Of a DNA stretch of 41,000 nt, positions 29,333 through 36,799 are shown piece by piece. The position numbers and the translations under genes are program-made. Every line of letters starts with the position of its first letter. The first letter of the stretch is position 1. Source of the DNA: Actinomycetes bacterium (GTDB taxonomy: Bacteria > Actinomycetota > Actinomycetes > JACCUZ01); contig DATHAP010000119.1 of the NCBI GenBank assembly GCA_035489715.1, positions 1-41,000 of the forward strand. Direction: 5' to 3'. The notes under the pieces are model-generated. The model saw nothing but the letters and a program-made list of their open reading frames with translations, was not told the DNA's origin and searched no databases.

Positions 29333-29773
29333 ATGACGGTGGCCTTCATCCAGCAGTACCGGGCGCAGTGGCGCGACATGGACTTCAACCAGCACATGGC
29401 GAACTCCGCGTTCCTCGACTACGCGAGCAACACCCGCATCCTGTTCTTCGACTCGGTGGGCTTCACCGCCCGGACCTTCGCCGAGCTGCGCATCGGCCCG
29501 GTGGTCCTCGACGACCGACTGGTCTACCGGCGTGAGGTCCGCCTGCTCGAGCCGTTCACGGTCGACTTCCAGACCCTCGCGCTGTCGCCGGACAGTCGGC
29601 GCTTCAAGGTGCGCAACCGCTTCAGCACGGAGTCGCAGGGTCTGTGCGCCACCGTGGAGTCGGTCGGTCTGTGGTTCGACCTCGCCGGGCGCCGGCCGGT
29701 CAAGCCACCGGCCGAGCTCCAGCAGGCCTTCGGCAGCCTCGAGCGCGCCGAGGACTTCGAGGACTGGTCCTAG
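29333..29773 (+). CDS. Hotdog-fold thioesterase (4HBT-like)
   Basis: Cytosolic acyl-CoA thioesterase-like protein of 146 residues. It starts QQYRAQWRDMDFNQHMANSA, the 4HBT signature with the catalytic Asp/Asn region D-x-N-x-H-M-x-N, then FLDYASNTRILFFDSVGF and LVYRREVRLLEPFTVDF. These enzymes release CoA from acyl or hydroxyacyl thioesters; the substrate is unknown. CAGACT six bases before the ATG may be a variant leaderless -10. Its stop overlaps the end of the convergent beta-helix gene by four bases. Confidence 0.85.
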   Translation: MTVAFIQQYRAQWRDMDFNQHMANSAFLDYASNTRILFFDSVGFTARTFAELRIGPVVLDDRLVYRREVRLLEPFTVDFQTLALSPDSRRFKVRNRFSTESQGLCATVESVGLWFDLAGRRPVKPPAELQQAFGSLERAEDFEDWS

Positions 29774-31578
29774 GGAAACACCGTGACGTACTGTGGGACC
29801 CCGATCGCGTCGGTCGTGACGGCCCCGCCGGTGTCGTTGACCACGTGGTCGATGGTGCCGGCACCGAGGTTCACGGTCATGACGTGGTGCAGCCGGACCC
29901 CGTCGGTGACCGGGACCTCGAAGCCGTGGGCCGCGTGGATCGACGGGTTCACGTTGAAGTAGACGTAGCTGCCACCGCCCCAGAGCTCGTGGTCGGCCAC
30001 GTCGTCGGCGACCTTGTACGCGGCCCAGCCGAGGATGCCGTCGTGCTGGTAGGCCGCCTGGTCCGGAGGGTCGTAGGGCAGCTCGTTCTGGAACATGACC
30101 GTGCGGCCGCGCTCGCCGTTCCAGACCACGTTGTGCTGCTGGTAGTGCTCGACGAAGAAGCCGGTCGCGGTCACGTCGTCGCCGTTGACGACGACCCCGT
30201 TGCGCCCGGTGCTGGTCGTCCAGCCGTACGCCCCTGGGTTGCCGTGGTCGGCGCGCCACGCCCAGATGTGGTCGAGCAGGACGTTGTCGCTGTTGACCTC
30301 GAGGCTCGTCGTCGCCTTGCCCACGTGCGGGCCGCCCACCCGGAAGAACACGTCGCTCAGCGTTGTCGGGTTCGCGGCGCTCCCCCCGACCGCGTCCGGC
30401 GGACCGACCTGCATCAGGACCGGAGAGTTCTGGGGTCCGGCGTCGACCATGAAGCCGGCCAGGCTGACGCCCTCGGTGTCGCGCACCCGCACGGCGACCG
30501 ACCCGTTCTCGGCAGTCAGGGTGGCGAGTCCGATGCCGAGCACGACGCTGTCCGGCCGCTTGACCTCGACCGGCTTGTCGACGGAGTAGACCCCCGGTGT
30601 GAGCAGCAGGTTCTGGCCCATCGACACCTGCTTGTTCAGCGTCTTGACCGTGTCCGTGGGCCGGGCGACGTAGAAGTCGGACAGCGGGACGCTGCGTCCG
30701 GGCGTCGACCCGCCGGACCACGTGGTGCCCCGCGAGTCGGTCTGCGGGTCGGGCACGAGGACGTTCCAGGAGCCGTCGTCGTCGACGTACAGGTAGGGCT
30801 TCTCCCGGCTCACCGGCGTCGTCTCGAGCGTGGTGTACGGCGGGTCGGGGAAGGTGGCGTCGCTCGGCGCGCCCTCGACCCCGGCGAAGACCTGGTTCCA
30901 CACCGCGTTGGACCAGCCGCCGACCGAGCTGTCCCGCGTCAGCCACTGCTGCTGCGAGCCGTTGATGACGAAGGGGAGCGCGGAGTCGGCGACGAAGCCG
31001 CCGCTGGCGAACTGCGGCCCCGCCGTGCAGTAGTCCATCAGCGAGAGGTTGGCGCCGGTCACCTGGACCCGTCGCATGGGCGACGCCTGCGAGACCGCCC
31101 AGAAGTTCGCCGACGACCGGCAGCCGTCCTGGCCGGCCGCGTTCACGTTCAGGTGCAGGTTGGACAGCGAACGCCAGAAGTTGTTGAGGGCGATGCAGTA
31201 GTCCGGGGTGAGGCAGCGGTTGTAGACCTCGATCTTGCCGTTGATGACGACGTCGCCCGGGTCTCGTCCGAGCCCCGCCACCTAGGTGTAGTAGCCGACC
31301 CGGAACTGCAGCGGATGCTCCGCCGTGCCGTACGTCCCCGGCTTGAACAGCAGCGCCTTGCGCGCCGTGCCCATCTCGTCGTCGACCTGCGCCGCCGCCA
31401 CCGCGTCGACCGCGGCCTGGATCTCGCTCTGGGGCATGCCGGGGTCGAAGACGAGGACGTTCGGTCCGAGGTCCGGGTCCTCGGCTGCGCTCGCCGGTGC
31501 CTGTGCGACCGTGACGCCGCCCAGCGCCAGAGCGACCACGAGGAGAGCGCGAGCGGTGAGCGAGCGGTGCGACGGCAT
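29770..31578 (-). pseudogene. Secreted right-handed beta-helix protein interrupted by an in-frame TAG
   Basis: One gene of about 602 codons split by a single TAG at codon 99 (31282-31284), with no frame change. The first part starts at an ATG with AGGAGG about eleven bases upstream, has a signal peptide (ARALLVVALALGGVTVAQA, cleavage near APASA) and reads LVFDPGMPQSEIQAAVDAV, then ALLFKPGTYG and QFRVGYYT. The second part resumes at once with VAGLGRDPGDVVINGKIEVY and continues through a beta-helix to QYVTVFP. In related actinobacterial proteins the segment reads VGYYTxVAGLG with one residue at the TAG position, often Gln as I recall, so a CAG-to-TAG transition is the simplest cause. The family is secreted and carbohydrate- or matrix-related by fold; function uncertain. 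A rescue start at GTG 31281 would give a protein without signal peptide. Readthrough or a sequencing error are alternatives. Confidence 0.8.
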
Positions 31579-31778
31579 CGGCGACCGACCTCCTGCTGCG
31601 GGGCGACGCTGCCCCGGGTCCGGTTCCGTCCGGTACGGACGTCGATCGGACGCTACGCCCACTTCGTCGCGGGTCCATGGCGCGGCCCGACCCCCCCGAC
31701 GTCTCGCGGGTGACCGCGCCTGCCCCGTCATCCGCTTCAGGGGATGCCAGATGCGCTGCGCGGCGGGAGCGTTCTCGC

Positions 31779-32432
31779 ATGGTGCCCAGGCGCAAGGCCC
31801 GCCCGTCGTCGACACGCTCGCGACGTGCTGCCGTCGGGGCGTTGGCCGTCCTGCTCCCCACCCTGGCCCTGGGCGCGTGCGGAGGCGGCGACGGTCTGCC
31901 CGACGGCTCGTCGAGCACACGCCCCGGCGCCACGGCCTCCCGGTCGATCACCCCGCCGACCCTCAGCGTCAGCCCGACCCGGTCGCTGACGGCCTCCGCC
32001 GAGCGGACCCGCACCGATGACTCGACGCCGGCACCGACCGCTTCGGCGAGCCCGGAGGACGAGACGTCGTCGGGCGAAGCGCTGCCGACCACCGCGACCG
32101 CGACCCGGACCCAGACCGCGACCCAGACCCAGACCGCGACCCAGACCCGGACCGCAACCCAGACCCAGACGGCTACGGCGACGGCCACCAGGACCACCAC
32201 GATCACACCCTCGAGCACGCCCTCCTCGGAGCCGGCCGCCACGACGACGTCGGAGACGACCGCTCCGGCCTCCGAGGACCCCTCGGCCGAGGACGACGGG
32301 CTCAGCACCGCCGCGCTGGCGGCCCTTCTCGCACTCGGCGTCGGCGCCGTCGTGGCCTTGGTCGCCCTCCTCCGCCGGGGGAAGGGGTCGTCGGAGGACG
32401 GCAGCGGCGGGACGCCTGGTCCCGTGGGCTAG
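31779..32432 (+). CDS. Thr/Ser-rich lipoprotein with C-terminal membrane helix
   Basis: Predicted 217-residue surface protein. The signal peptide ends in a lipobox (LPTLALGACGGG), so Cys27 or thereabouts would be lipid-modified. A long Ser/Thr/Pro region follows, including a TATQTQ-type hexapeptide repeat, which is a likely O-mannosylation target. A hydrophobic helix AALAALLALGVGAVVALVALL and a basic RRGKG close the protein. Having both a lipid anchor and a C-terminal helix is odd: either the lipobox is not used or both ends are membrane-bound. The ATG at 31779 has GGGAG ten bases upstream. Function unknown. Divergent from the beta-helix gene. Confidence 0.7.
   Translation: MVPRRKARPSSTRSRRAAVGALAVLLPTLALGACGGGDGLPDGSSSTRPGATASRSITPPTLSVSPTRSLTASAERTRTDDSTPAPTASASPEDETSSGEALPTTATATRTQTATQTQTATQTRTATQTQTATATATRTTTITPSSTPSSEPAATTTSETTAPASEDPSAEDDGLSTAALAALLALGVGAVVALVALLRRGKGSSEDGSGGTPGPVG
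32090..32178. repeat. Imperfect 18-base tandem repeats in the lipoprotein gene
   Basis: Repeated units of the type ACCCAGACCCAGACCGCG encode TQTQTA/TQTRTA hexapeptides, about four to five copies. The repeat is likely to vary in copy number between strains. Confidence 0.75.
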
Positions 32433-32465
32433 GCGTGGTGGCCGGACCCGTGTCCGGCGGGGCGA

Positions 32466-32819
32466 TCACCGCGACGGGTCGTCCAGGAAGGAGGAGAGCC
32501 GGGCGAGGGAGCCGTCCCAGTCGGCGGCGAGCGCGGCCAGGTAGGACTGCGCCACCTTGATCGGCGCGGACCGGTGCCGGTAGAGGATCCGCCGGCCGCC
32601 GCCCGCGTCGCTGGTCACCAGGCCGGCCTCGGCCAGCAGGCCGAGATGCTTGGCGACCCCCTGCCGGGTGATGGCCAGCCGGCCCGAGAGATCGGTGGCC
32701 GTGCTCGGCCCGTGCTCGGCCAGCGACGCGAGGATCGCCCGGCGGGTCGGGTCGGCCAGCGCCGTGAAGACGCCGGCCGACACCTCCTCCGGGTCGGCGC
32801 GCAGCCGATCAGGCGGCAT
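32466..32819 (-). CDS. ArsR-family transcriptional repressor
   Basis: Winged-helix regulator of 117 residues. FTALADPTRRAILASLAEHG and the recognition region SGRLAITRQGVAKHLGLLAE are typical of the ArsR group that pairs with SRPBCC proteins. It has no Cys, so it is not a thiol metal sensor; regulation by a small molecule or by its partner is likely. It overlaps the SRPBCC gene by 11 bases and is translated from the same message. The paired palindromes upstream of the operon are its probable operator, giving negative autoregulation. Confidence 0.9.
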   Translation of the reverse strand: MPPDRLRADPEEVSAGVFTALADPTRRAILASLAEHGPSTATDLSGRLAITRQGVAKHLGLLAEAGLVTSDAGGGRRILYRHRSAPIKVAQSYLAALAADWDGSLARLSSFLDDPSR

Positions 32820-33243
32820 CGAGGTAGGCCACCAGCTCGCCGAGCTCGTGCTGCCAGCCCTCGGTGTTGCCCTGGTAGCTCGCCTCCAGCCACTCGTCCG
32901 GGAGCTGGGCGAAGCCGCTCTCGGTGACGGTGAGCCGGGTGCCGGAGCCGGTCGGCTCGAGGGCGAACTCGACGTAGGTCCGGCGTGGGTCGCCCTCGGG
33001 GGCGCCGGAGATCGTCCAGCAGTAGGCGAAGACCGACATCGGGTCGACCACCTTGACCTCGAGGGTCCCTTCGGCGTCGTGGTCGCCCCAGTACATCCGC
33101 ACGTCGTGGCCGGGGGCGACCTCTCCCTCGGCCTTGCTGCCGAACCAGCCGGTGAGCCCCTCGATGGTGGACAGGGCGCCCCAGACCTTCTGCTGGGGGT
33201 GGGCCAGGTCGAGGACGCGGGTGATGGTGTTCGGGATGGGCAT
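32809..33243 (-). CDS. SRPBCC (AHSA1-type) protein
   Basis: Protein of 144 residues with the START/Bet v1-like fold. It has NTITRVLDLAHPQQKVWGAL, then LTGWFGSKAEGEVAPG, and ends with LTVTESGFAQL and GWQHELGELVAYL, the usual AHSA1-type features. Such proteins bind hydrophobic ligands in a deep cavity. It is the first gene of a two-gene operon with the ArsR repressor, a very common pairing in which the ligand is usually unknown. The ATG has AGGAG six bases upstream and a clear promoter (33258-33306). Confidence 0.9.
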   Translation of the reverse strand: MPIPNTITRVLDLAHPQQKVWGALSTIEGLTGWFGSKAEGEVAPGHDVRMYWGDHDAEGTLEVKVVDPMSVFAYCWTISGAPEGDPRRTYVEFALEPTGSGTRLTVTESGFAQLPDEWLEASYQGNTEGWQHELGELVAYLDAA

Positions 33244-33257
33244 CTGCAGCTCCTATC

Positions 33258-33306
33258 GCAACTGATTGGTTGCTTCGACCTTAAGGCAACCAGTCAGTTG
33301 CGTCAA
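33258..33306 (-). promoter_or_regulatory. Promoter and twin operator of the SRPBCC-arsR operon
   Basis: On the minus strand TTGACG (33306-33301) and TAAGGT (33283-33278) are separated by 17 bases, a standard sigma-A-type promoter. Two 16-base palindromes, GCAACTGATTGGTTGC (33258-33273) and GCAACCAGTCAGTTGC (33286-33301), flank the -10. They are inverted copies of each other with one mismatch, and each has GCAAC/GTTGC arms. The distal one fills the spacer, the proximal one covers the transcription start. This is a convincing ArsR operator. Confidence 0.87.
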
Positions 33307-33360
33307 CCCTCTGCTGTGGCGAGTTCGGCCGGTCGCCCACGCCGACCGGGTGCCGGCCCC

Positions 33361-33366
33361 TACGGT
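33361..33366 (+). promoter_or_regulatory. -10 element for leaderless 28-residue gene
   Basis: TACGGT stands six bases before the ATG at 33373, with no Shine-Dalgarno. Identical hexamer and spacing occur before the genes at 980 (minus) and 20573 (plus). Confidence 0.45.
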
Positions 33367-33372
33367 GACGTC

Positions 33373-33459
33373 ATGTACTACCTGGGCGGCTTCGCCATCG
33401 GCATCGTGCTGGTCGTCGTGCTCGTCATGGCGGCGGTGAAGACGATGCGCAAGCGCTAG
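33373..33459 (+). CDS. 28-residue single-pass membrane peptide
   Basis: A 29-codon frame encodes MYYLGGFAIGIVLVVVLVMA followed by AVKTMRKR: one hydrophobic helix and a basic C-terminal end, the layout of a real small membrane protein with the C-terminus inside. Third positions are strongly G/C. The TACGGT element six bases upstream supports leaderless expression. No family recognised; function unknown. Confidence 0.5.
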   Translation: MYYLGGFAIGIVLVVVLVMAAVKTMRKR

Positions 33460-33508
33460 ACCGCGCCATGGTCAGCGGGCGGCCCGCGACCCCGGCCGAC
33501 TGCTCGCG

Positions 33509-34021
33509 GTGGCCCCGTTGCTGTGCACCTCCGGACTACGCGCACTCGAGACGGCGACCACGCCGCGCCCCGAGGACGTCGAACTGCTCGGCCGGGTGGG
33601 CGTGCTCGCCCCCCTGCCGCGGCTCACCCTCGAGCGGCTGGCCTGTGCCGCCGACCGGCGGGAGGTCGCGACCGGGGTCCCCGTGGTGCGCGAGCACACC
33701 ACCGGAGAGGAGTTCTTCGTCGTCGAGTCCGGCGCGATGGTCGTGCGCAGGGAGGCTGTGGACGTACGACGCCTGGTCCCGGGCGACGCCTTCGGCGAGG
33801 TGGCCCTGCTGCGCTCGGTGCCACGGACGGCAACCGTCCTCACGACCGCCCCGGGCGTGCTGCTGTCCCTGAGCCGGGAGGTCTTCGTCGCGACGGTCAC
33901 CGGGCACCGGCCCACCGACGCCGGCGCCGACGGGACCGTCTCCGAGCTGCTGGCGGCGGACGCCCGCCGCGGCTCGCCCGACCGTCCGCCTGCCCGGCGC
34001 CCGCCCCGGCCAGGAGGATGA
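33509..34021 (+). pseudogene. Orphan cyclic-nucleotide-binding domain, probably a transporter tail
   Basis: From GTG 33509 about 170 residues are encoded. Residues 25-135 form a CNB domain (LGRVGVLAPLPRLTLERLAC, GEEFFVVESGAMVVRR, VPGDAFGEVALLRSVPRTAT), with the phosphate-binding cassette kept. The lead-in RLLAVAPLLCTSGLRALE starts upstream of the GTG in the same frame. It looks like the linker after the last helix of MFS transporters that carry a C-terminal CNB domain. No transporter part remains upstream and there is no good ribosome-binding site. I read it as a truncated relic; a free-standing CNB protein is the alternative. Its Pro/Arg-rich end precedes a hairpin. Confidence 0.5.
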
Positions 34022-34024
34022 TCG

Positions 34025-34058
34025 GGCGCCGGAGCCCGGATGTCACATCTCCGGCGCC
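34025..34058 (+). terminator. Perfect 10-base inverted repeat before the sigma-factor operon
   Basis: GGCGCCGGAG, a 14-base loop, then CTCCGGCGCC. It lies four bases after the CNB stop codon and 18 bases before the sigma-factor ATG. There is no T-run, so it is either a GC-type terminator for the upstream frame or a regulator site in the sigma operon's promoter/leader. Confidence 0.5.
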
Positions 34059-34075
34059 GGCGGTGCTGTAGAGAC

Positions 34076-34696
34076 ATGGACCTGGTCGAGCATGCTCGAG
34101 CGGCGCCCGCGGCCGTCCTCACGGCCGACGGGGCGGGCGCGACCGAGGAGCGGGACGGGAGGACGAGCCGGGTGAGGATGCCGCGGTCCGCCGGCGACCC
34201 GGTGCGCGACGACCTGGCCGACGTCTTCCGGCGCGACTACCCGCTCGTCGTGGGCGTGGCCGCCCGGGTGCTCGGCTCACGGGACCTGGCCGAGGACGTC
34301 GCACAGGAGGTGTTCCTCGCCTTCGGACGCACCTCGGTGCCGGCCTCGGAGGCCCGCGGCTGGCTCTCGGTGGCCGCCGCACACACCGCGCTGAACGTCG
34401 TCCGGTCCGGGCGACGCCGCGTCGCCCGGGAGGAGGCGGCCGCCGTGCACCAGGACACAGTCGTGTCCGACGTGGCGGACACCGTGGTCACCCGGGAGGA
34501 GCGCCGGGCCGTCCGCTCCGCGCTCGGCCGGCTGCCCCGTACCCAGGCGGTCGCCCTCGTCCTCCGGCACAGCGGTCTGAGCTACGCCGACGTCGCCGCG
34601 GCGTTGGACCTGTCCCCCACGAGCGTCGGCACCACCGTGCGGCGCGCCGAATCCGCCTTGCGCAAGGAGCTGAACCGTCATGCGTCACCCGACTGA
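34076..34696 (+). CDS. ECF sigma factor
   Basis: Sigma factor of about 206 residues. Region 2 has DVFRRDYPLVVGVAARVLGS, AEDVAQEVFLAF and EARGWLSVAAAHTALNVVRS. Region 4 has LGRLPRTQAVALVLRHSGLS and YADVAAALDLSPTSVGTTVR. An N-terminal extension of about 40 residues is of low complexity; an ATG at 34178 could be the true start. The 3' end overlaps the anti-sigma gene by 17 bases. It probably reads its own operon and responds to a signal released by the zinc-type anti-sigma factor next door. Confidence 0.87.
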   Translation: MDLVEHARAAPAAVLTADGAGATEERDGRTSRVRMPRSAGDPVRDDLADVFRRDYPLVVGVAARVLGSRDLAEDVAQEVFLAFGRTSVPASEARGWLSVAAAHTALNVVRSGRRRVAREEAAAVHQDTVVSDVADTVVTREERRAVRSALGRLPRTQAVALVLRHSGLSYADVAAALDLSPTSVGTTVRRAESALRKELNRHASPD

Positions 34697-35789
34697 GGGC
34701 GCGCTGCGCCGCCTGCTCGACGACCCGGCCGGCGTCTCCGACGCCGACCGCCGGCACGTCGTCGACTGCCCGGAGTGCCTGGACGAGCTCGCCTCGGCGC
34801 GTGAGGACGCCGACCTGGTCGACGCCGCGCTGGCGACCGAGTCCGACCCGGACCTCGACGTCGCCGCTGCCTGGCGCCGACTCTCGACCGCGTCGAGCGC
34901 GTCGGCGGCGTCGGCTGCGTCGGCTGCCACCCCACCCGGCCAGACGTCCCGGCCGAGGGCGGCCCGGACCCGCGCGGCGCTGCGTCGTCCCCTCGTCGCG
35001 GCCCTCGCCGTCGGCGTCGTCCTGGCCGGTGCGGGCACCGCGGCGGCCAACGACTGGCTGCAGGTCTTCCGCACCGAGCGGGTGGCCCCGGTCAGCATCG
35101 CCCCCGGCGACCTCGTCGCGCTGCCCGACCTCAGCGCGTACGGCGAGCTCCGGATGACCGGCGAGCCGGACGTCCGCGAGGTCGCCGACGCCCAGGAGGC
35201 GGCCGAGCTCACCGGGCTCGAGGTGCCCGAGGTCACCGAGCTGCCCCGCGGGGTCAGCGGCCGACCCGTGCTCCAGGTGGGCGACGAGGTCAGCGCGACC
35301 TTCACCTTCTCCCGTGAGCGCGCGGCCCGGGCGGCCGCCGAGGCCGGCGAGGCGCTGCCGCAGCCCCCGCCGGGACTGGACGGGAGCTCGGTCCGGATGG
35401 ACGCGGGTCCAGGAGTGGTCCAGACCTGGTCGTCCGACGCCGGGGCACCCGCCCTGGTCGTGGCCCGCGCCGTGGCGCCGACGGCGTTCTCGTCCGGGGC
35501 CCCGTTCGAGAGCGTGCGCGACTACCTGCTGTCGCTTCCCGGCCTGCCGGACGACGTCGCCGCGCAGCTGCGCACGTTCACCGCGGACGGCTCCACGCTG
35601 CCGCTGCCCGTGCCGGCCGACGAGGTCACGACCTCGTCGGCGGAGGTGGCAGGCACACCGGCCACGGTGCTTCAGACCCGGGACGGGACGCTGGCAGCCG
35701 TCGTCTGGGTGGACGACGGCATGGTGACCGCGGTGGCCGGCTCGCTGGACGTCGACGAGCTGCTCGGCGTCGCGGGAGACCTGTCGTGA
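34680..35789 (+). CDS. Membrane anti-sigma factor with zinc-binding head
   Basis: Protein of 369 residues. The cytosolic head (1-70) carries H26-VVD-C30-PE-C33, the HxxxCxxC zinc anti-sigma (ZAS) motif, so it should bind the sigma factor encoded just upstream. An Ala/Ser linker (SASAASAASAA) precedes one membrane helix (about 104-123). The outer domain of some 240 residues is unlike common anti-sigma domains and includes VSATFTFSRERAARAA and VVQTWSSDAGAPALVVARAV; it may be the sensor. I recognise no family for that part. The ATG lies inside the sigma gene, and its stop overlaps the ABC ATPase start (GTGA), so all are coupled. Confidence 0.83.
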   Translation: MRHPTEGALRRLLDDPAGVSDADRRHVVDCPECLDELASAREDADLVDAALATESDPDLDVAAAWRRLSTASSASAASAASAATPPGQTSRPRAARTRAALRRPLVAALAVGVVLAGAGTAAANDWLQVFRTERVAPVSIAPGDLVALPDLSAYGELRMTGEPDVREVADAQEAAELTGLEVPEVTELPRGVSGRPVLQVGDEVSATFTFSRERAARAAAEAGEALPQPPPGLDGSSVRMDAGPGVVQTWSSDAGAPALVVARAVAPTAFSSGAPFESVRDYLLSLPGLPDDVAAQLRTFTADGSTLPLPVPADEVTTSSAEVAGTPATVLQTRDGTLAAVVWVDDGMVTAVAGSLDVDELLGVAGDLS

Positions 35790-36799
35790 GCGTTGCGGAA
35801 CGGCCCACCGCGGTCGACGCGGCGCGGCAGGCCGCGGCGGACGCGGTGGCCGGCCTGCCACCGGCGCCGGCCGTCTGGTGCTCGGGCCTGCGCAAGCGGT
35901 ACGGCCGCCAGCAGGCCGTGGAGGACGTGTCCTTCGAGGTCGGCCGCGGCGAGATCGTCGGGCTTCTGGGCCCCAACGGTGCCGGCAAGACCTCGGTGAT
36001 CAAGATGCTGCTCGGTCTGGTCCACGCCGACGGGGGCGAGGTCATGCTCCTCGGGCGACCAGGCGTCGACCCGTCCGCGCGGGCCCGGGTCGGCTACCTG
36101 CCGGAGCTCTTCCGCTACCAGCCGTGGCTGAGCCCGACCGAGGTGCTGAGCCTGCACGTCCGGCTGTCCGGGATCGGTGTGACCGCGGCGGAGCAGCGCG
36201 ACAGCCTCGCGCTGGTCGGCCTGGCCGACCGGGCGCACGACCGGCTGGGCGGCTTCTCCAAGGGGATGCAGCAGCGCCTCGGGCTGGCGGTCGCGTTGGT
36301 GGCCGGCCCGGAGCTGGTCGTGCTCGACGAGCCGACCAGCGCACTGGACCCGCTGGGGCGGGCCGACGTACGCGACATCGTGCTGAGCCTGAAGGAGCGC
36401 GGCGTGGCGGTGCTGCTCAACTCGCACCTGATCGGCGAGGTGGAGCGGGTCTGCGACCGGGTGGTCATCCTGGACCGGGGGGAGGTCGCCGCCTCCGGGA
36501 CGCTCGCCGAGCTGCTGGGTCAGCGCGAGCTGCACCTGCAGCTGAGCGACGTGTCCCCGGAGGCGGAGGCCCGGCTCGCAGCGACCGGCACGGTGGACCG
36601 GACCGGCGAGACCGCGGGCCTGTTCACCCTCTCGCTGCCGGCCGACGACGACGGGACGGCCGTCCCCGACCTGGTCCGCGACCTGGCCGCCCTGGGCGTG
36701 CGGGTGCACGCCGTCGAGCCGGCGCGGATAACTCTGGAGGAGCGCCTGCTCGGCATCCTGCGCGACGGCGCCGCGGCCCGGTCCGGTGACGCCCGATGA
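35786..36799 (+). CDS. ABC transporter ATPase
   Basis: ABC ATPase of 337 residues. Walker A GPNGAGKT (62-69), signature FSKGM (157-161), Walker B VVLDEP (178-183) and the switch His in NSHLIGEV are intact. The layout (C-terminal 90-residue extension with ITLEERLLGIL) is that of the DrrA/CcmA/NatA-like exporters or ABC-2 systems. The first 30 residues are an Ala-rich addition. GTG start overlaps the anti-sigma stop by four bases; its own stop overlaps the permease start as ATGA. It powers the permease encoded next. Confidence 0.92.
   Translation: MSVAERPTAVDAARQAAADAVAGLPPAPAVWCSGLRKRYGRQQAVEDVSFEVGRGEIVGLLGPNGAGKTSVIKMLLGLVHADGGEVMLLGRPGVDPSARARVGYLPELFRYQPWLSPTEVLSLHVRLSGIGVTAAEQRDSLALVGLADRAHDRLGGFSKGMQQRLGLAVALVAGPELVVLDEPTSALDPLGRADVRDIVLSLKERGVAVLLNSHLIGEVERVCDRVVILDRGEVAASGTLAELLGQRELHLQLSDVSPEAEARLAATGTVDRTGETAGLFTLSLPADDDGTAVPDLVRDLAALGVRVHAVEPARITLEERLLGILRDGAAARSGDAR

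Noticed and set aside
29156-32308. A 1050-codon open frame on the minus strand
   Set aside because: It runs across the beta-helix and lipoprotein genes in another frame. Its product is Arg/Gly/Pro-rich with no family motifs, as expected from the off-frame of very GC-rich DNA.
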